DNA from: a virus
Length of the DNA: 30,095 bases
Reading direction: 5' to 3' (one strand)
IMG/VR virus record: IMGVR_UViG_3300037264_002305
Location: 1-30,095 of that record
The notes under the pieces were generated by a model, which ran no database searches, was not told where the DNA came from, and saw only the letters and a program-made list of their open reading frames with translations. A program made the translations under genes and the position numbers. Below, piece after piece: positions 1 to 8,403 of this stretch. Position 1 is the stretch's first letter; each line of letters starts with the position of its first letter.

Positions 1-2469
1 AGCGGGTGCCACGCGGGCAACGGGACTGGCGGGAGCCCGTTCGAGTTCAATGGCCGCTTTGACGTCGGTGACGAGGTCGGTTCTGACGACATTGGCTTTC
101 TCCCCTTGAACAATCCGCGTCGCCGCTTTGATGAGCGCGTCCGCCACTGGCCCGGCCTTCGTCGCCAGTTTGTCGAAGTACGCCTTCACCTGCGTCGCTT
201 CGTCCGCGATGCTCTTCGCCTTCTCGACGTCGATCTGCTGACCGCCCTCGGCCAACCGTGCCGCCTTCGCCGCGTCCGCCAGCGGCTTGAACAGCGTCTT
301 GTCGGTCTGGAGCTTCTTGCTCATCCACTCGGTCAGGTCAGCCCGCTCGACCGCTGTGCTCTCTTCCTGCTCGTCGCCGAACAGACTCTGTTGGGCCGAC
401 CCTGACTTCACGGTCGGACTGGACTTCACGTTGGCGATCAACGTCCGGATCACGCCGGGCGTCAACTCGCGCCCCTTCGCTTCGTACTTCTCGAGCAACT
501 TCACCAGCGCGGCCTGCGACTCCTCGGACAGCCCGGCCTCGCCGATCGCGATGGCCACGGGCTTCTCGATCTCGCCGCTGAACATCCGCTGGTAGATCGG
601 CTCCGACAATCCCGCGAGCGCCAGCCCGTTCTTCGCCTTGCCCTTGCTCAGATCCACGCCGAGCGCCTCGAGCTGGTCCCGGCCGAACTTCCCGCCCCGG
701 AACACCTCGGCCGCGTCCAGGTCCGTCCCCTTGTCGTCCGCGATGTTCGCCAGCGCCCCGACCGACCGGGCCTCGTCCAGCGTCATGTCCTTGAGGACGT
801 AGACCGTCAGTTCCTCGGCGCCGAGCCGCTTGGCCGCTTCCAGCCGGTGGTGCCCGTTGACGACGTACAGCTTCCCGTCCTCCGGGTTCTTCCACGCCAG
901 CAGCCGGCCCTCGTACTCCTTCAGCCACGGCCCCTTGATCCGGTCCTTCGGATTGACCCCCTGCTCGTCCCCGCCGCCCTTGTACTGGAGCGCACGGTCG
1001 ACCGACAGTTCGGACGGCTTCAGCAGGTAGGTACCGCCCGGCTGGGCTTGGTCCGCTGACGCGATCGGCACCGCGGTCGGCTGCTTACCCTCGGCCACCG
1101 GAGCCCTCGCCACAGGCGGCGCTGGGGGGTCTGGCGGCTCCGTGACCACCAGCGGCCGCGCCGGAGGCGGAGCAGCAGGCGGAGGCGGTGCGGGAGGCTT
1201 CGACGGCTCGCCGGGCTGGGTCTGCATCGCCGCCACAGGACCGCCAGCCATCCCGCCCACCACGACCGACTCGAGGAGCCCTTCGCTCCACCGGCGGGTC
1301 GGGTCGATCGGCTGGATCGCCACGTTGCTCGTGACCTGCTGGCCACCTTCTTGAACCCCCTCTACCCCGCCGCCGATGAGGAAGTTGATGAACTTCCGCT
1401 TCGACTTCGGGTCGAACAGCGGGAAGTTGGACGCCACGAGCACCGGCACGTTGACCGCCACGGTCTTCCACGCCGCCAGCCCAGCCTCCGCGTCCGTCGC
1501 CCCGAGCTGCTTCGCTTCCGAGTAGACCGAGCCGCCCTCGATCAGCGACTCCGCGACAGCCGCGCCGCCGATCGCCGCCTTCGTCCCCCACTTGGCCAGC
1601 CCGACCGCGCTCGCAAACGCCCTCGAGATGCCGCCGGCACCCATCAGCGACGCCATCGACGTCGCCGCCTGCCCGCCGTTGAACGCCCACCAGTTCGGGT
1701 TCCCGATCGTCCCCAGCGGGTTGTCCATGATCCGCGCACTCGCCAGCGCCAAGACTTCCTTCGGCCGCATCGCCGCATTGGCCTTCACGACGTTCTCGCG
1801 CACGGAATCCGGCAACGCGCCCGACCACGACCCCAGCGCGGCCAGGCTCTCGGCCATCCCCTCGACCGCGGAGACGCCGCCGCCAATCGCCGCGCCGACC
1901 GGAGAGTTCCGCAACAAGTCCTGCGCCAACTTGCCCCACGCGCGCGCCTCGTCGATCGGTTTCGGTTTCCTGACGTTGACGTCCTTCACGTCCTTCAACT
2001 TCGCCGCGATCGCCCGCAGCCCTTCCGGCGTGTACTTCGCCTCGGTCAGCGCCTGCGCGTACTCGTGCGTCTCGAACCACGGGTCCACCGGAGCCGGACG
2101 AGGACCAGCCGGACGAGGTGGCAGCGGAGGCGTCAGGAGATCGTGAGGCTTCGGCTTGTCGAGCTCGACCGGACGGCCGGTGTACGGATTGATCGTGCGG
2201 TAGCGTCCTTCTGGGACAGGTCCAGCCGGAGGAGGCGCCTGTGCCGCTGGAAAACTCGGGAGCCCGGCTGACGGGAGTGGCTGTCCGCTGAAGCGCGGAC
2301 CCAGATCGCTGCGGATCGGTCGCGGTGGCTCGACCGGCGCCTCGTCGATGTCTGTCAGCTTCGCGCGGAGCGGCTGCTGCGGCTCGTCGATGTCCGTCAG
2401 TTTTGCGGTGAGCGGCTTCGAGACCTGGCCTTGTGTCTCGTCGTCGATGTCAGACAAGAAGGCACGCAT
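1..2469 (-). CDS. Giant internal/ejection-type virion protein with ParB-like domain (partial, runs off left edge)
   Basis: The reading frame is open from an ATG at 2469 to base 1, giving at least 823 residues; the C-terminus lies outside the window. It starts 4 nt after the stop of the preceding gene. Residues 1-180 are acidic and proline-rich, with a short motif [ST]DID[DE] at 6-10, 25-29 and 39-43. Residues 184-410 are Gly/Ala-rich with glycine-zipper stretches (264-303), as in phage proteins that cross or coat membranes during DNA ejection. A Pro/Ala linker spans about 424-463. Residues about 480-560 resemble the ParB/sulfiredoxin fold, with the hallmark NGHHRL at 538-543, followed by charged helices. 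Position after the gp7-like and gp20-like genes corresponds to P22 gp16. I infer an ejected multidomain ('polyvalent') protein acting on DNA in the new host; enzymatic activity is not shown. Confidence 0.85.
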   Translation of the reverse strand, partial: MRAFLSDIDDETQGQVSKPLTAKLTDIDEPQQPLRAKLTDIDEAPVEPPRPIRSDLGPRFSGQPLPSAGLPSFPAAQAPPPAGPVPEGRYRTINPYTGRPVELDKPKPHDLLTPPLPPRPAGPRPAPVDPWFETHEYAQALTEAKYTPEGLRAIAAKLKDVKDVNVRKPKPIDEARAWGKLAQDLLRNSPVGAAIGGGVSAVEGMAESLAALGSWSGALPDSVRENVVKANAAMRPKEVLALASARIMDNPLGTIGNPNWWAFNGGQAATSMASLMGAGGISRAFASAVGLAKWGTKAAIGGAAVAESLIEGGSVYSEAKQLGATDAEAGLAAWKTVAVNVPVLVASNFPLFDPKSKRKFINFLIGGGVEGVQEGGQQVTSNVAIQPIDPTRRWSEGLLESVVVGGMAGGPVAAMQTQPGEPSKPPAPPPPAAPPPARPLVVTEPPDPPAPPVARAPVAEGKQPTAVPIASADQAQPGGTYLLKPSELSVDRALQYKGGGDEQGVNPKDRIKGPWLKEYEGRLLAWKNPEDGKLYVVNGHHRLEAAKRLGAEELTVYVLKDMTLDEARSVGALANIADDKGTDLDAAEVFRGGKFGRDQLEALGVDLSKGKAKNGLALAGLSEPIYQRMFSGEIEKPVAIAIGEAGLSEESQAALVKLLEKYEAKGRELTPGVIRTLIANVKSSPTVKSGSAQQSLFGDEQEESTAVERADLTEWMSKKLQTDKTLFKPLADAAKAARLAEGGQQIDVEKAKSIADEATQVKAYFDKLATKAGPVADALIKAATRIVQGEKANVVRTDLVTDVKAAIELERAPASPVARVAPA

Positions 2470-2473
2470 CGAC

Positions 2474-3706
2474 TCACTTCACGACCACGGGCTCGTAGTC
2501 GAACGTGCCATCCGCGTGGATCTTCAAGATCTTCACCTGCTGGCCTTTCACCGAGACCACGTCGCCCACCTTGCGCTTGCTCGGCGCCGGAGGAGGAGTC
2601 GCGCCAGACGCTCGACCTGTCCCGCCTGGCGCCAACCGATCGAGCGCATCGCTGAGCGCCTGCAGCCGGTTCTCCGACTCGTACGCTCGGTCCACCGCGA
2701 GGTGCACCGACCCCAGATCCGCGTCGGGGTACTCTGTCTGGAGATCCTTCTGGACCGCTCGAATCGCCGCCTTCGCATCTTTAGCGGTGTTGTGCCGTCC
2801 TACGATCTCGGCCACCCGCAACTTCAGCGCACGCGGGAACTTCTTCTCGGCGTCCTCGTCGCTCTGCTCTTCGGTTCGGCGTGCACGGCTGTCGGTCATG
2901 TCCTGTCCGCGACGCGCCGTCTCGTCCGACTTGATCTGCGCCGCCGTCATGCCTGCCTGAAGCAAGGTCGCCCGCGTCGTCTTCGGGTTCCACTTCTCCG
3001 GCAACGTCTGCAACACCGACGTCCGCACGCCCTGCGTCTGCAATGTCATCCGGAGATTGTCGTAGTGCTCCTGGCTGGTCGCGATGAGCAGCGTATCGAC
3101 CGCGAGATCGCGTTCCTTCTTCAGCAGGTCCGCATCCTTGATTGTGCCGTCCTTCTTCGCGTTCAGCAGATCCGTCGCCTTCTTCACAAGGTCGGCCTGC
3201 GCGCTGAACGACTTTACGAACTCGTCGGCCAACCCGATCGCCTTCTGAATCGCCTCCGGCGTGCCGTCGCCCAACCCCTCGGCCGCTTGCGAGGCAAAGT
3301 CAGGACCGAACACCGGCAGCAGGATGTCGCGCGTCGCCGCCTTCACCACGCCGATGTTCTGCGGCGTCGCCGTGCCCACCACTTGTTTCACCGCGGCCAA
3401 CGCCTTCGTCCGCGTGTCGATCTGCTTCCCCACCAAGTCGAGATTCTTGTTCCGCTGCTCGTAGACCTGCCCGCGCAACTTGAGCGCCAGCGTGCCGTGC
3501 CCACGCCGGTCCAGCGTGCTCGCCACCTCGTCCCAATCAGGTTCCTTTGCACCCGGCTTCGTGTGATCCATGACGGCCGCGCGAAACGCCTTGTCGTCGT
3601 TCAACGTGCGCTCGTGCTCGTCGAGCTCCTGCCGATCGCGACGAAGCGCCGCCGCCCGGATCTCCTGGTCCGTCCGCATCCCCCGCAACTGCTCGATCTG
3701 CGACAT
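2474..3706 (-). CDS. Internal virion / DNA-ejection-type coiled-coil protein
   Basis: The ORF is 410 aa from the ATG, highly charged and mostly helical (repeated Lys/Glu/Gln/Ala), with a small beta-rich tail at about 375-410 (VGDVVSVKGQQVKILK). It sits between the glycine-zipper transfer protein and the giant ParB-domain protein, the place of P22 gp20, so an ejected internal-protein role is inferred. The start is doubtful. The same frame stays open upstream and encodes a phage-like leader (IPLGVQPPQVQNPL). An ACG at 3772-3770 lies 8 nt after a GGAGG and just after the preceding stop, whereas the ATG used here leaves a 70-nt gap and has no clear ribosome site. The true protein is probably 22 residues longer. 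Confidence 0.85.
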   Translation of the reverse strand: MSQIEQLRGMRTDQEIRAAALRRDRQELDEHERTLNDDKAFRAAVMDHTKPGAKEPDWDEVASTLDRRGHGTLALKLRGQVYEQRNKNLDLVGKQIDTRTKALAAVKQVVGTATPQNIGVVKAATRDILLPVFGPDFASQAAEGLGDGTPEAIQKAIGLADEFVKSFSAQADLVKKATDLLNAKKDGTIKDADLLKKERDLAVDTLLIATSQEHYDNLRMTLQTQGVRTSVLQTLPEKWNPKTTRATLLQAGMTAAQIKSDETARRGQDMTDSRARRTEEQSDEDAEKKFPRALKLRVAEIVGRHNTAKDAKAAIRAVQKDLQTEYPDADLGSVHLAVDRAYESENRLQALSDALDRLAPGGTGRASGATPPPAPSKRKVGDVVSVKGQQVKILKIHADGTFDYEPVVVK

Positions 3707-3776
3707 TGTTTGCAGCGGGTTCTGGACCTGTGGCGGCTGGACGCCGAGTGGAATCCGAGGATCGAGAGGCGTACGG

Positions 3777-4676
3777 CTACCCTCCTACCCGAGCAGGCGG
3801 GGGCGGGGTGTAGTTCCCCGGCTGGAATCCGCCGGCGCCTGGGATCTGGAATCCGGTGCTGGGGATATTGGCGTTGTACCCGTACGGCAATGGCGCGGGT
3901 GGGCCCGTCCTGCTCGCTGGTGCTCCGAATCCGGCGCCGCGGTAGAGCCCGTACATCTGCGCCGTGTTCGCCACGTTCCCGAACGCATTCGACCAGGCGT
4001 TCGCGCTGCCGACCTGGCCCGCCGCCTGCGCGTTCCCGATGCCCGTCAGGTACTCGCCCTGCCGACCCAGCACGTCCGAGTAGAGCCCCGACAACTGTGA
4101 CGACGCCCCATAGCCCATGTTCGCCAGGTTGAAGAGTTGGCCGAACTGCTGCGCGTCGGCGCCCTGGTTCGCATCGAACGCCCCGCGCGCCGTCTGGTAG
4201 TTCGTCATGTACGAGTCCCGCGCGCGCTGATACGCGTTCGAGAACTCGTTCGACGCGAAGTTCTGACCGTAGTCGATCAACCCCTTCATCGTGTTGCCGC
4301 CGTGCAACGTCCCACGCGCCGCCGCCGAGTTCTCGAGAACCTGCTGACCCTGCTTCATCCGGAACTGGTAGCCCGGATCGCCTTGGAAGTCGCCAGGATT
4401 GAAACTAAAGTTCCCGAACTCGAACGGGGACGACGACGAGCTGGCCATCTGCGAGAGTTGGCTGGCTGCACCCGCCCCGGCCGTCATGTACGGACTGAAC
4501 TGACTCTGCGCGAACGGCAGCAGCCGATCCTGCAACGACGACGCCTGCCGGCCCGCCGCCGCCTGCGTGCGCGCGGCCTTGCTCGACGCTCTCGCGCCCA
4601 GCGCGCCGCCGATGAGAGACGTCCCTGCGCTGACACCGCTCCCGATGAGCATGGCCGCGCCAACTCCGATTGGCAT
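3777..4676 (-). CDS. DNA transfer/ejection protein, P22 gp7-like
   Basis: This 299-aa protein opens with a hydrophobic Gly/Ala/Ser-rich segment (residues 1-30, GxxxG-like spacing), then a Gln/Ala-rich helical middle. It contains the signature of podovirus DNA-transfer proteins around residues 100-135: DPGYQFRMKQGQQ, then SAAARGTLHGG. The tail is rich in Pro, Gly and aromatic residues. P22 gp7 and relatives are packaged in the capsid and ejected to help DNA cross the envelope. A GAGGAG site inside the end of the preceding gene precedes the ATG. Its place in the neck-to-ejection gene order supports the call. Confidence 0.85.
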   Translation of the reverse strand: MPIGVGAAMLIGSGVSAGTSLIGGALGARASSKAARTQAAAGRQASSLQDRLLPFAQSQFSPYMTAGAGAASQLSQMASSSSSPFEFGNFSFNPGDFQGDPGYQFRMKQGQQVLENSAAARGTLHGGNTMKGLIDYGQNFASNEFSNAYQRARDSYMTNYQTARGAFDANQGADAQQFGQLFNLANMGYGASSQLSGLYSDVLGRQGEYLTGIGNAQAAGQVGSANAWSNAFGNVANTAQMYGLYRGAGFGAPASRTGPPAPLPYGYNANIPSTGFQIPGAGGFQPGNYTPPPPARVGG

Positions 4677-4685
4677 ACCGTCCCC

Positions 4686-5078
4686 CTACTCCTCGCGCCC
4701 GATGAACGGCCGGCACGGCATCCGCAGCACGTACATGTCGCCCGGGAGCGCCTTCGCGTTGCTCCCCACCAGAATCGACCGCACGCCCTCGCGGTCCGCC
4801 CCAGTCAGGAGATGGTCGCTGTCGAACTCCATGACGGCCTCGCAGGCCATGTCGTGCAACGACTGCCAGACCTGCCGGCGCGCACCCGCCGCTCCGTCCA
4901 GCACCGTGAGCCCCTCGGCATGGAGACGCGGGAAGAAGCTCCACGCCGCCACGATCGCCCCGTCACGCTCGACGACCCCGACCCGCGCGTTCGGCGGCAG
5001 ACTAGCCCTGAAGCCCTCGATGGCCGTCAAGCCAGCCTTGGGCCACTCGCTCCGATCGAGCCAGCGATACGCGATCAT
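4686..5078 (-). CDS. Small GNAT-like phage protein
   Basis: This 130-aa protein begins at an ATG that overlaps the upstream stop (ATGA, 5078-5075). The central pattern, ARVGVVERDGAIVAAWSFF followed by a helix and an ILVGSNAKAL segment, resembles the core strands of the GNAT acyltransferase fold. GNAT-like proteins occur near internal virion genes of some podoviruses (T7 gp13 has been compared with this fold). No clear acetyl-CoA P-loop (R/Q-x-x-G-x-G/A) is visible, so it may be a structural relic of the fold. The family assignment is tentative; the gene itself is secure from its coupling to both neighbours. Confidence 0.7.
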   Translation of the reverse strand: MIAYRWLDRSEWPKAGLTAIEGFRASLPPNARVGVVERDGAIVAAWSFFPRLHAEGLTVLDGAAGARRQVWQSLHDMACEAVMEFDSDHLLTGADREGVRSILVGSNAKALPGDMYVLRMPCRPFIGREE

Positions 5079-5599
5079 GTGCCCTGCACTTCCGCGTCGA
5101 CGTCGAACTCGACCGTTGTATTGTCGCCGCCGGTGGCAGTCCAGTCTGTCCCGTCCGCCTTCACGAGCGCCACGTAGGTCTGCCCGGCCCGTGCGATCGC
5201 CAACCCTGGCACCGCCGATCCCGCATCCACCGCGCGGAGCAGGCCGAGGGTGTCAGTCGCCCCAAACCTGAGCATGTTCGGCGCCGGCAGGCTGGGCAAC
5301 GCGACGCGCAGTTCAACCTCGCCTCCCCCGCAATTCGCGCCGACCACCGCCCCACGATACCGGAGGCGGCGCCCGATCCCTATGCGCCAGCGCAGATACG
5401 GCACCAAACCGGACGACACGCCCCATGACATGCCGTTCTGGCCACTGAACATCGCCGCGTCGAACGGCACGGCTTCCTCGCGCTGCGTCCCGAACGTGAA
5501 CAAGTCGCTGAAGAACGCCAACCAGACGCGCGACTCGATCGTGCCCGTCCGTTCCGAGAACGGCTCTCGCTCCATGAACTTGGGCCAGAGCGTCAGCAT
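5075..5599 (-). CDS. Putative beta-sandwich tail/receptor-binding protein
   Basis: This 174-aa protein begins at an ATG overlapping the gp10-like stop (TGATG at 5601-5597). The second half (about 75-174) follows the spacing of small jelly-roll domains common at the C-termini of phage tail proteins: GMSWGV, then a basic aromatic strand, a LRVALPSLPAP strand-turn, an Ala-Val-Pro-Gly-Leu-Ala strand, and a final WTATGGDNTTVEFDVDAE strand. P22 has its tail needle (gp26) here, but this sequence lacks the heptad pattern of a trimeric coiled coil. It may instead be a compact tail-tip or fibre protein. Confidence 0.7.
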   Translation of the reverse strand: MLTLWPKFMEREPFSERTGTIESRVWLAFFSDLFTFGTQREEAVPFDAAMFSGQNGMSWGVSSGLVPYLRWRIGIGRRLRYRGAVVGANCGGGEVELRVALPSLPAPNMLRFGATDTLGLLRAVDAGSAVPGLAIARAGQTYVALVKADGTDWTATGGDNTTVEFDVDAEVQGT

Positions 5600-7029
5600 C
5601 AGTGCGTCCCCGCTTCCACGTCCACATACGCCGCCGTGATATGCCACGGGATCGGATCGGTCATCGAGATCTCGTACGATCGATTGCGCGCCGAGCCCAG
5701 CCGATCCGCGTAGACCTGCCAGCCGTTTTCACCCTGCGCGCCCACCTCCATCATCTCCTCGTACGCCCAGGTGGCGCCTTGATTGTCGCTGTACGAGAAC
5801 ATGACCTTCGGGACCGATCCTTGGCCGGCCGGCACGCCACGCCCCACCTCAAGATCGAGCGTGAAGCGCTTATGGAACAGGGTCCGTTCTTCCGCTGACA
5901 GGTACGGCGCCCGACGCACCCGACGCAGCGTGGACCCGTCCGCATCTGTATAGGTGTCGATCGACATCGCGTACAACTTCCCCGACGCCCGATCGCCGAC
6001 GATGTGTTTCCCGAACGCGAAGCATGAACAATTCGGACGGCCCGCCTGAAACGATCCCGCGGCGTTGTCGTACCACCCACGCTGGTGCCAGAGTCCTGTC
6101 GCCGCATCCCAGACCCATGTCCGCTTCGCCGACGCGAGATTCAGCACCCAGAACGTGTGCCCTTCTTCCTGGTAGCTGTACGACTGCGCGTCCGCGATGC
6201 TCGCGAGCCCCTGCAGGTCTTTCTCAACCGCGTGCGTGCTGATGGGTTGTGGCTTCTGGCCGATCGCGCGGTAGACCATCGCCGGACCATCCGAGGTCGC
6301 CCCCAGCCACACTGGCGCGTCAGCCACGCCCGCACCGGCCCACGGCGACCCCGTACCGACATCGAAGAATCCGCCCGGCACCGGCTGGAACGGCACCGGC
6401 GCAGTCCCAGCGTTGTACCAGACCTCGCCCGTCAACGGTCCCCACAACCAGATCAGCTCGCCAATCACCCGCATCCCGATCCACGGATCGCCCGCTCGAT
6501 TGCGCGCGAACAGGTCAGTCGGATCCCAGGTGGTGCCGTCCTCGAGCGCCGAGTTCTTCACCTCGTGCGTCAGGCTGTCCAAGTAGAGGAACCAGCCGCC
6601 CAAGAATCCGCCCGCGCGACAGTTGTGTACTGGGTTCGTCAGTGCGTTCGTGGTCAGGTTGTAGCAGTACCCTTCGTCGCCAGCCGTGATGAAGAGCTGC
6701 TCATTCAAGAACCCATTCGTGGAGATGGTCGCCGGCTCGGCGGTGCCCGCCATCACGCCGCGATCAATGAACGTCCCGTTGGCGAAGATCTCGTAGAGCC
6801 CTGTGCCCGAGACCGCGAACACGCGGCCGTTCACATTCGCGACGCCGCGCAGCGGAGACTTCGGCAGCGTCCACAGCGCGATGCCAAGACCAGGCGTCCC
6901 GATCAGTGAGTGCGGCGCCTTCGGCCGACCACTGTTGCCGCCTTCGACGTACATGTTGATGAGCTGCTCGACCGTCGCCCCGCGGTTGCGGGCGAGATAC
7001 GACGGGCCGCAAAACCCCTCGTAGACCAT
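5599..7029 (-). CDS. Tail accessory / DNA-stabilisation protein, P22 gp10-like
   Basis: The protein is 476 aa, very close to P22 gp10 (472 aa). It starts with an aromatic/Asn motif typical of the family (SYLARN, EQLINMYVE, then GTPGL) and continues as repeated beta blades (NGRVFAVSGTGLYEI, NEQLFITAGDEGYCY, LGGWFLYLDSL). Gp10 binds the gp4 ring below the portal and closes the neck, holding packaged DNA. The ATG shares a base with the stop of the gp4-like gene (TGATG, 7031-7027), as expected for subunits made together. Confidence 0.92.
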   Translation of the reverse strand: MVYEGFCGPSYLARNRGATVEQLINMYVEGGNSGRPKAPHSLIGTPGLGIALWTLPKSPLRGVANVNGRVFAVSGTGLYEIFANGTFIDRGVMAGTAEPATISTNGFLNEQLFITAGDEGYCYNLTTNALTNPVHNCRAGGFLGGWFLYLDSLTHEVKNSALEDGTTWDPTDLFARNRAGDPWIGMRVIGELIWLWGPLTGEVWYNAGTAPVPFQPVPGGFFDVGTGSPWAGAGVADAPVWLGATSDGPAMVYRAIGQKPQPISTHAVEKDLQGLASIADAQSYSYQEEGHTFWVLNLASAKRTWVWDAATGLWHQRGWYDNAAGSFQAGRPNCSCFAFGKHIVGDRASGKLYAMSIDTYTDADGSTLRRVRRAPYLSAEERTLFHKRFTLDLEVGRGVPAGQGSVPKVMFSYSDNQGATWAYEEMMEVGAQGENGWQVYADRLGSARNRSYEISMTDPIPWHITAAYVDVEAGTH

Positions 7030-7745
7030 CAGTCGCCCCGCGTGATTGTCAGGCGATTTCGCCCTCGCGTCGGCGGCAGGCCCAGATCCGCCGGCTCGTC
7101 TTCCTCATTTGAGCGCTTCACGGTCGCGATGCTCAAGGCGGCAATCTCGCGCACATCGCTCGGCGCAGGACGGCCGAACTCCGACCCCATCTGCACCGCG
7201 CCGTTGAACTTCAGCGCGTTGTAGTACCCGGGCGGAAAGGTGTACTCGGTGGTCAACACGAGTTCCGTCAGCGCGGTCGGCAGGTAGAGCGCCAGGTCTG
7301 GATCGGCGGTGCGCGGCTCAGGGTAGAGCGTGATGGTCCGCAGCGGGAACCCGCCGTCGTAGTGCAGCGCCCACGGGATCGTCGAGTCGATGTTCTTCAT
7401 CCCGACCTTGGCCCACTGGCGGCTGGTGTAGAGCCGCAGTTCGTATTCGATCTCGCGCTCGGTCCCGGGGAACAAGACGATGCCCGCGCCGTCAATGAAC
7501 ACCGGGCGCGCGCGATTGAAGTTGCCGCCAGGGCCGATCGTGTAGGTCGCGTCTCCAGCCACGAGATTGAAGAGTTCGCGGTTGACCACATGGATGAACT
7601 TCCGCTGCGCCGCCCACGCGTCGAGCATCCCGTTCAGGCACTCGAGCCCGTCGTTCGCGCGTTGGGCAGACAAGGTTTGGCCCGCCGGCGCCGCATTGAG
7701 CGTCCGGAGGCACGCGAACACAATTTCCAGGCCGGTCTTGGTCAT
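7029..7745 (-). CDS. Head-tail neck (head completion) protein, P22 gp4-like
   Basis: This 238-aa protein has an N-terminal helical region (RTLNAAPAGQTL, then GLECLNGMLDAWAAQR) typical of gp4-family tail accessory factors. A beta-rich centre follows (GDATYTIGPGGNF, ITLYPEPR). A C-terminal helical part carries YNALKFNGAVQMGSEFGR, where family members typically show an 'AL.y.lA..la.efg' pattern. P22 gp4 docks on the portal and starts tail assembly. It lies immediately before the gp10-like gene in the canonical order. It is longer than P22 gp4 (166 aa), mostly through the middle insertion. Confidence 0.88.
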   Translation of the reverse strand: MTKTGLEIVFACLRTLNAAPAGQTLSAQRANDGLECLNGMLDAWAAQRKFIHVVNRELFNLVAGDATYTIGPGGNFNRARPVFIDGAGIVLFPGTEREIEYELRLYTSRQWAKVGMKNIDSTIPWALHYDGGFPLRTITLYPEPRTADPDLALYLPTALTELVLTTEYTFPPGYYNALKFNGAVQMGSEFGRPAPSDVREIAALSIATVKRSNEEDEPADLGLPPTRGRNRLTITRGD

Positions 7746-7799
7746 GGCTGGGCTCGGACCTGGCGACGCCGTCGAGACGCCGCCAGGTCAGGCCTCACA

Positions 7800-8042
7800 T
7801 CAGAGATTGCCCGCGCCGGTCGCCGGCGGATCGGCCTTGCTGCCGTTGGCCTTCTTGGGGGCAGCCTTCGCCGCCTTGGCCACCTGCGGCGTGTCGCGCC
7901 AGTCGCTGAAGTCGCTCTCGTCGAGCGCCTCGGGCGTCTCGAAGCGCTCCTTCTGGACTTCGCCCTCGCCGCCGCCCCGATACATGATGCACGGGAACGC
8001 TTGGTGTTCGTACGGCTTCCGCTTGGGTGCTTTCTGTGCCAT
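7800..8042 (-). CDS. Small hypothetical phage protein (80 aa)
   Basis: An AAGGAG ribosome site 8 nt before the ATG at 8042 decides the start; an in-frame upstream methionine has no such site. The N-terminal half (FPCIMYRGGGEGEV, then DESDFSDW) matches the general look of short phage proteins encoded next to neck genes. The C-terminal half is a basic Ala/Lys/Pro-rich, probably disordered tail. Function unknown; its place just before gp4 and gp10 suggests a virion or assembly role. Confidence 0.75.
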   Translation of the reverse strand: MAQKAPKRKPYEHQAFPCIMYRGGGEGEVQKERFETPEALDESDFSDWRDTPQVAKAAKAAPKKANGSKADPPATGAGNL

Positions 8043-8092
8043 CTGTCGTCTCCTTGGAAGTAGTTCGTTGTCTACGGCGCTCATTTTACAGC

Positions 8093-8398
8093 CTAACCAT
8101 GCAACAGCAGCATCAGGCGTGCCTTCTCCGCGGCCGTCCCGACGACCCAGACATCGACGGCCTCGAGCCGCCCATCATCGAACCCGTCGATGATGTACGG
8201 CGCCGCAGAGAGACCGGCCACTGGCGTCGGGATGATGATCCCGTTTGTCGAGCTCACGTCCGGCCCGCCCACGTAGAACGGGTTCAGATTGGCGGGATCG
8301 GCTTGGATGTGCAACTCGCGGATCGCCCCTCGGCTGGAGACCTGCTGCGGCGACCCGGTGAACGTAATCAGCGATGAGAGAACCCTGAATGATGCCAT
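8093..8398 (-). CDS. Small beta-rich virion-type protein (101 aa)
   Basis: The real ORF starts at the ATG at 8398, right after the stop of the repeat protein; longer upstream readings would overlap that gene. The sequence alternates hydrophobic strands and turns and has the pattern QADPANLNPFYVGGPDVSS, then AAPYIIDGFDDG, which I associate with small phage structural proteins often found beside tail genes. The C-terminus is strongly hydrophobic (VVGTAAEKARLMLLLHG). Its role is inferred from context as minor tail or decoration protein. Confidence 0.75.
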   Translation of the reverse strand: MASFRVLSSLITFTGSPQQVSSRGAIRELHIQADPANLNPFYVGGPDVSSTNGIIIPTPVAGLSAAPYIIDGFDDGRLEAVDVWVVGTAAEKARLMLLLHG

Positions 8399-8403
8399 CG
8401 CTT

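Noticed and set aside
1085-2080. Minus-strand 331-codon ORF within the ejection gene
   Set aside because: Gly/Arg/Asp-rich out-of-frame shadow; the true frame is the one open from 2469 to base 1, which contains recognisable domains.
2348-4132. Long plus-strand ORF (594 codons) opposite the internal virion protein genes
   Set aside because: It is antisense to three clearly coding minus-strand genes; its Arg/Leu-rich composition is typical of shadow frames in high-GC DNA, and it has no ribosome site or domain.
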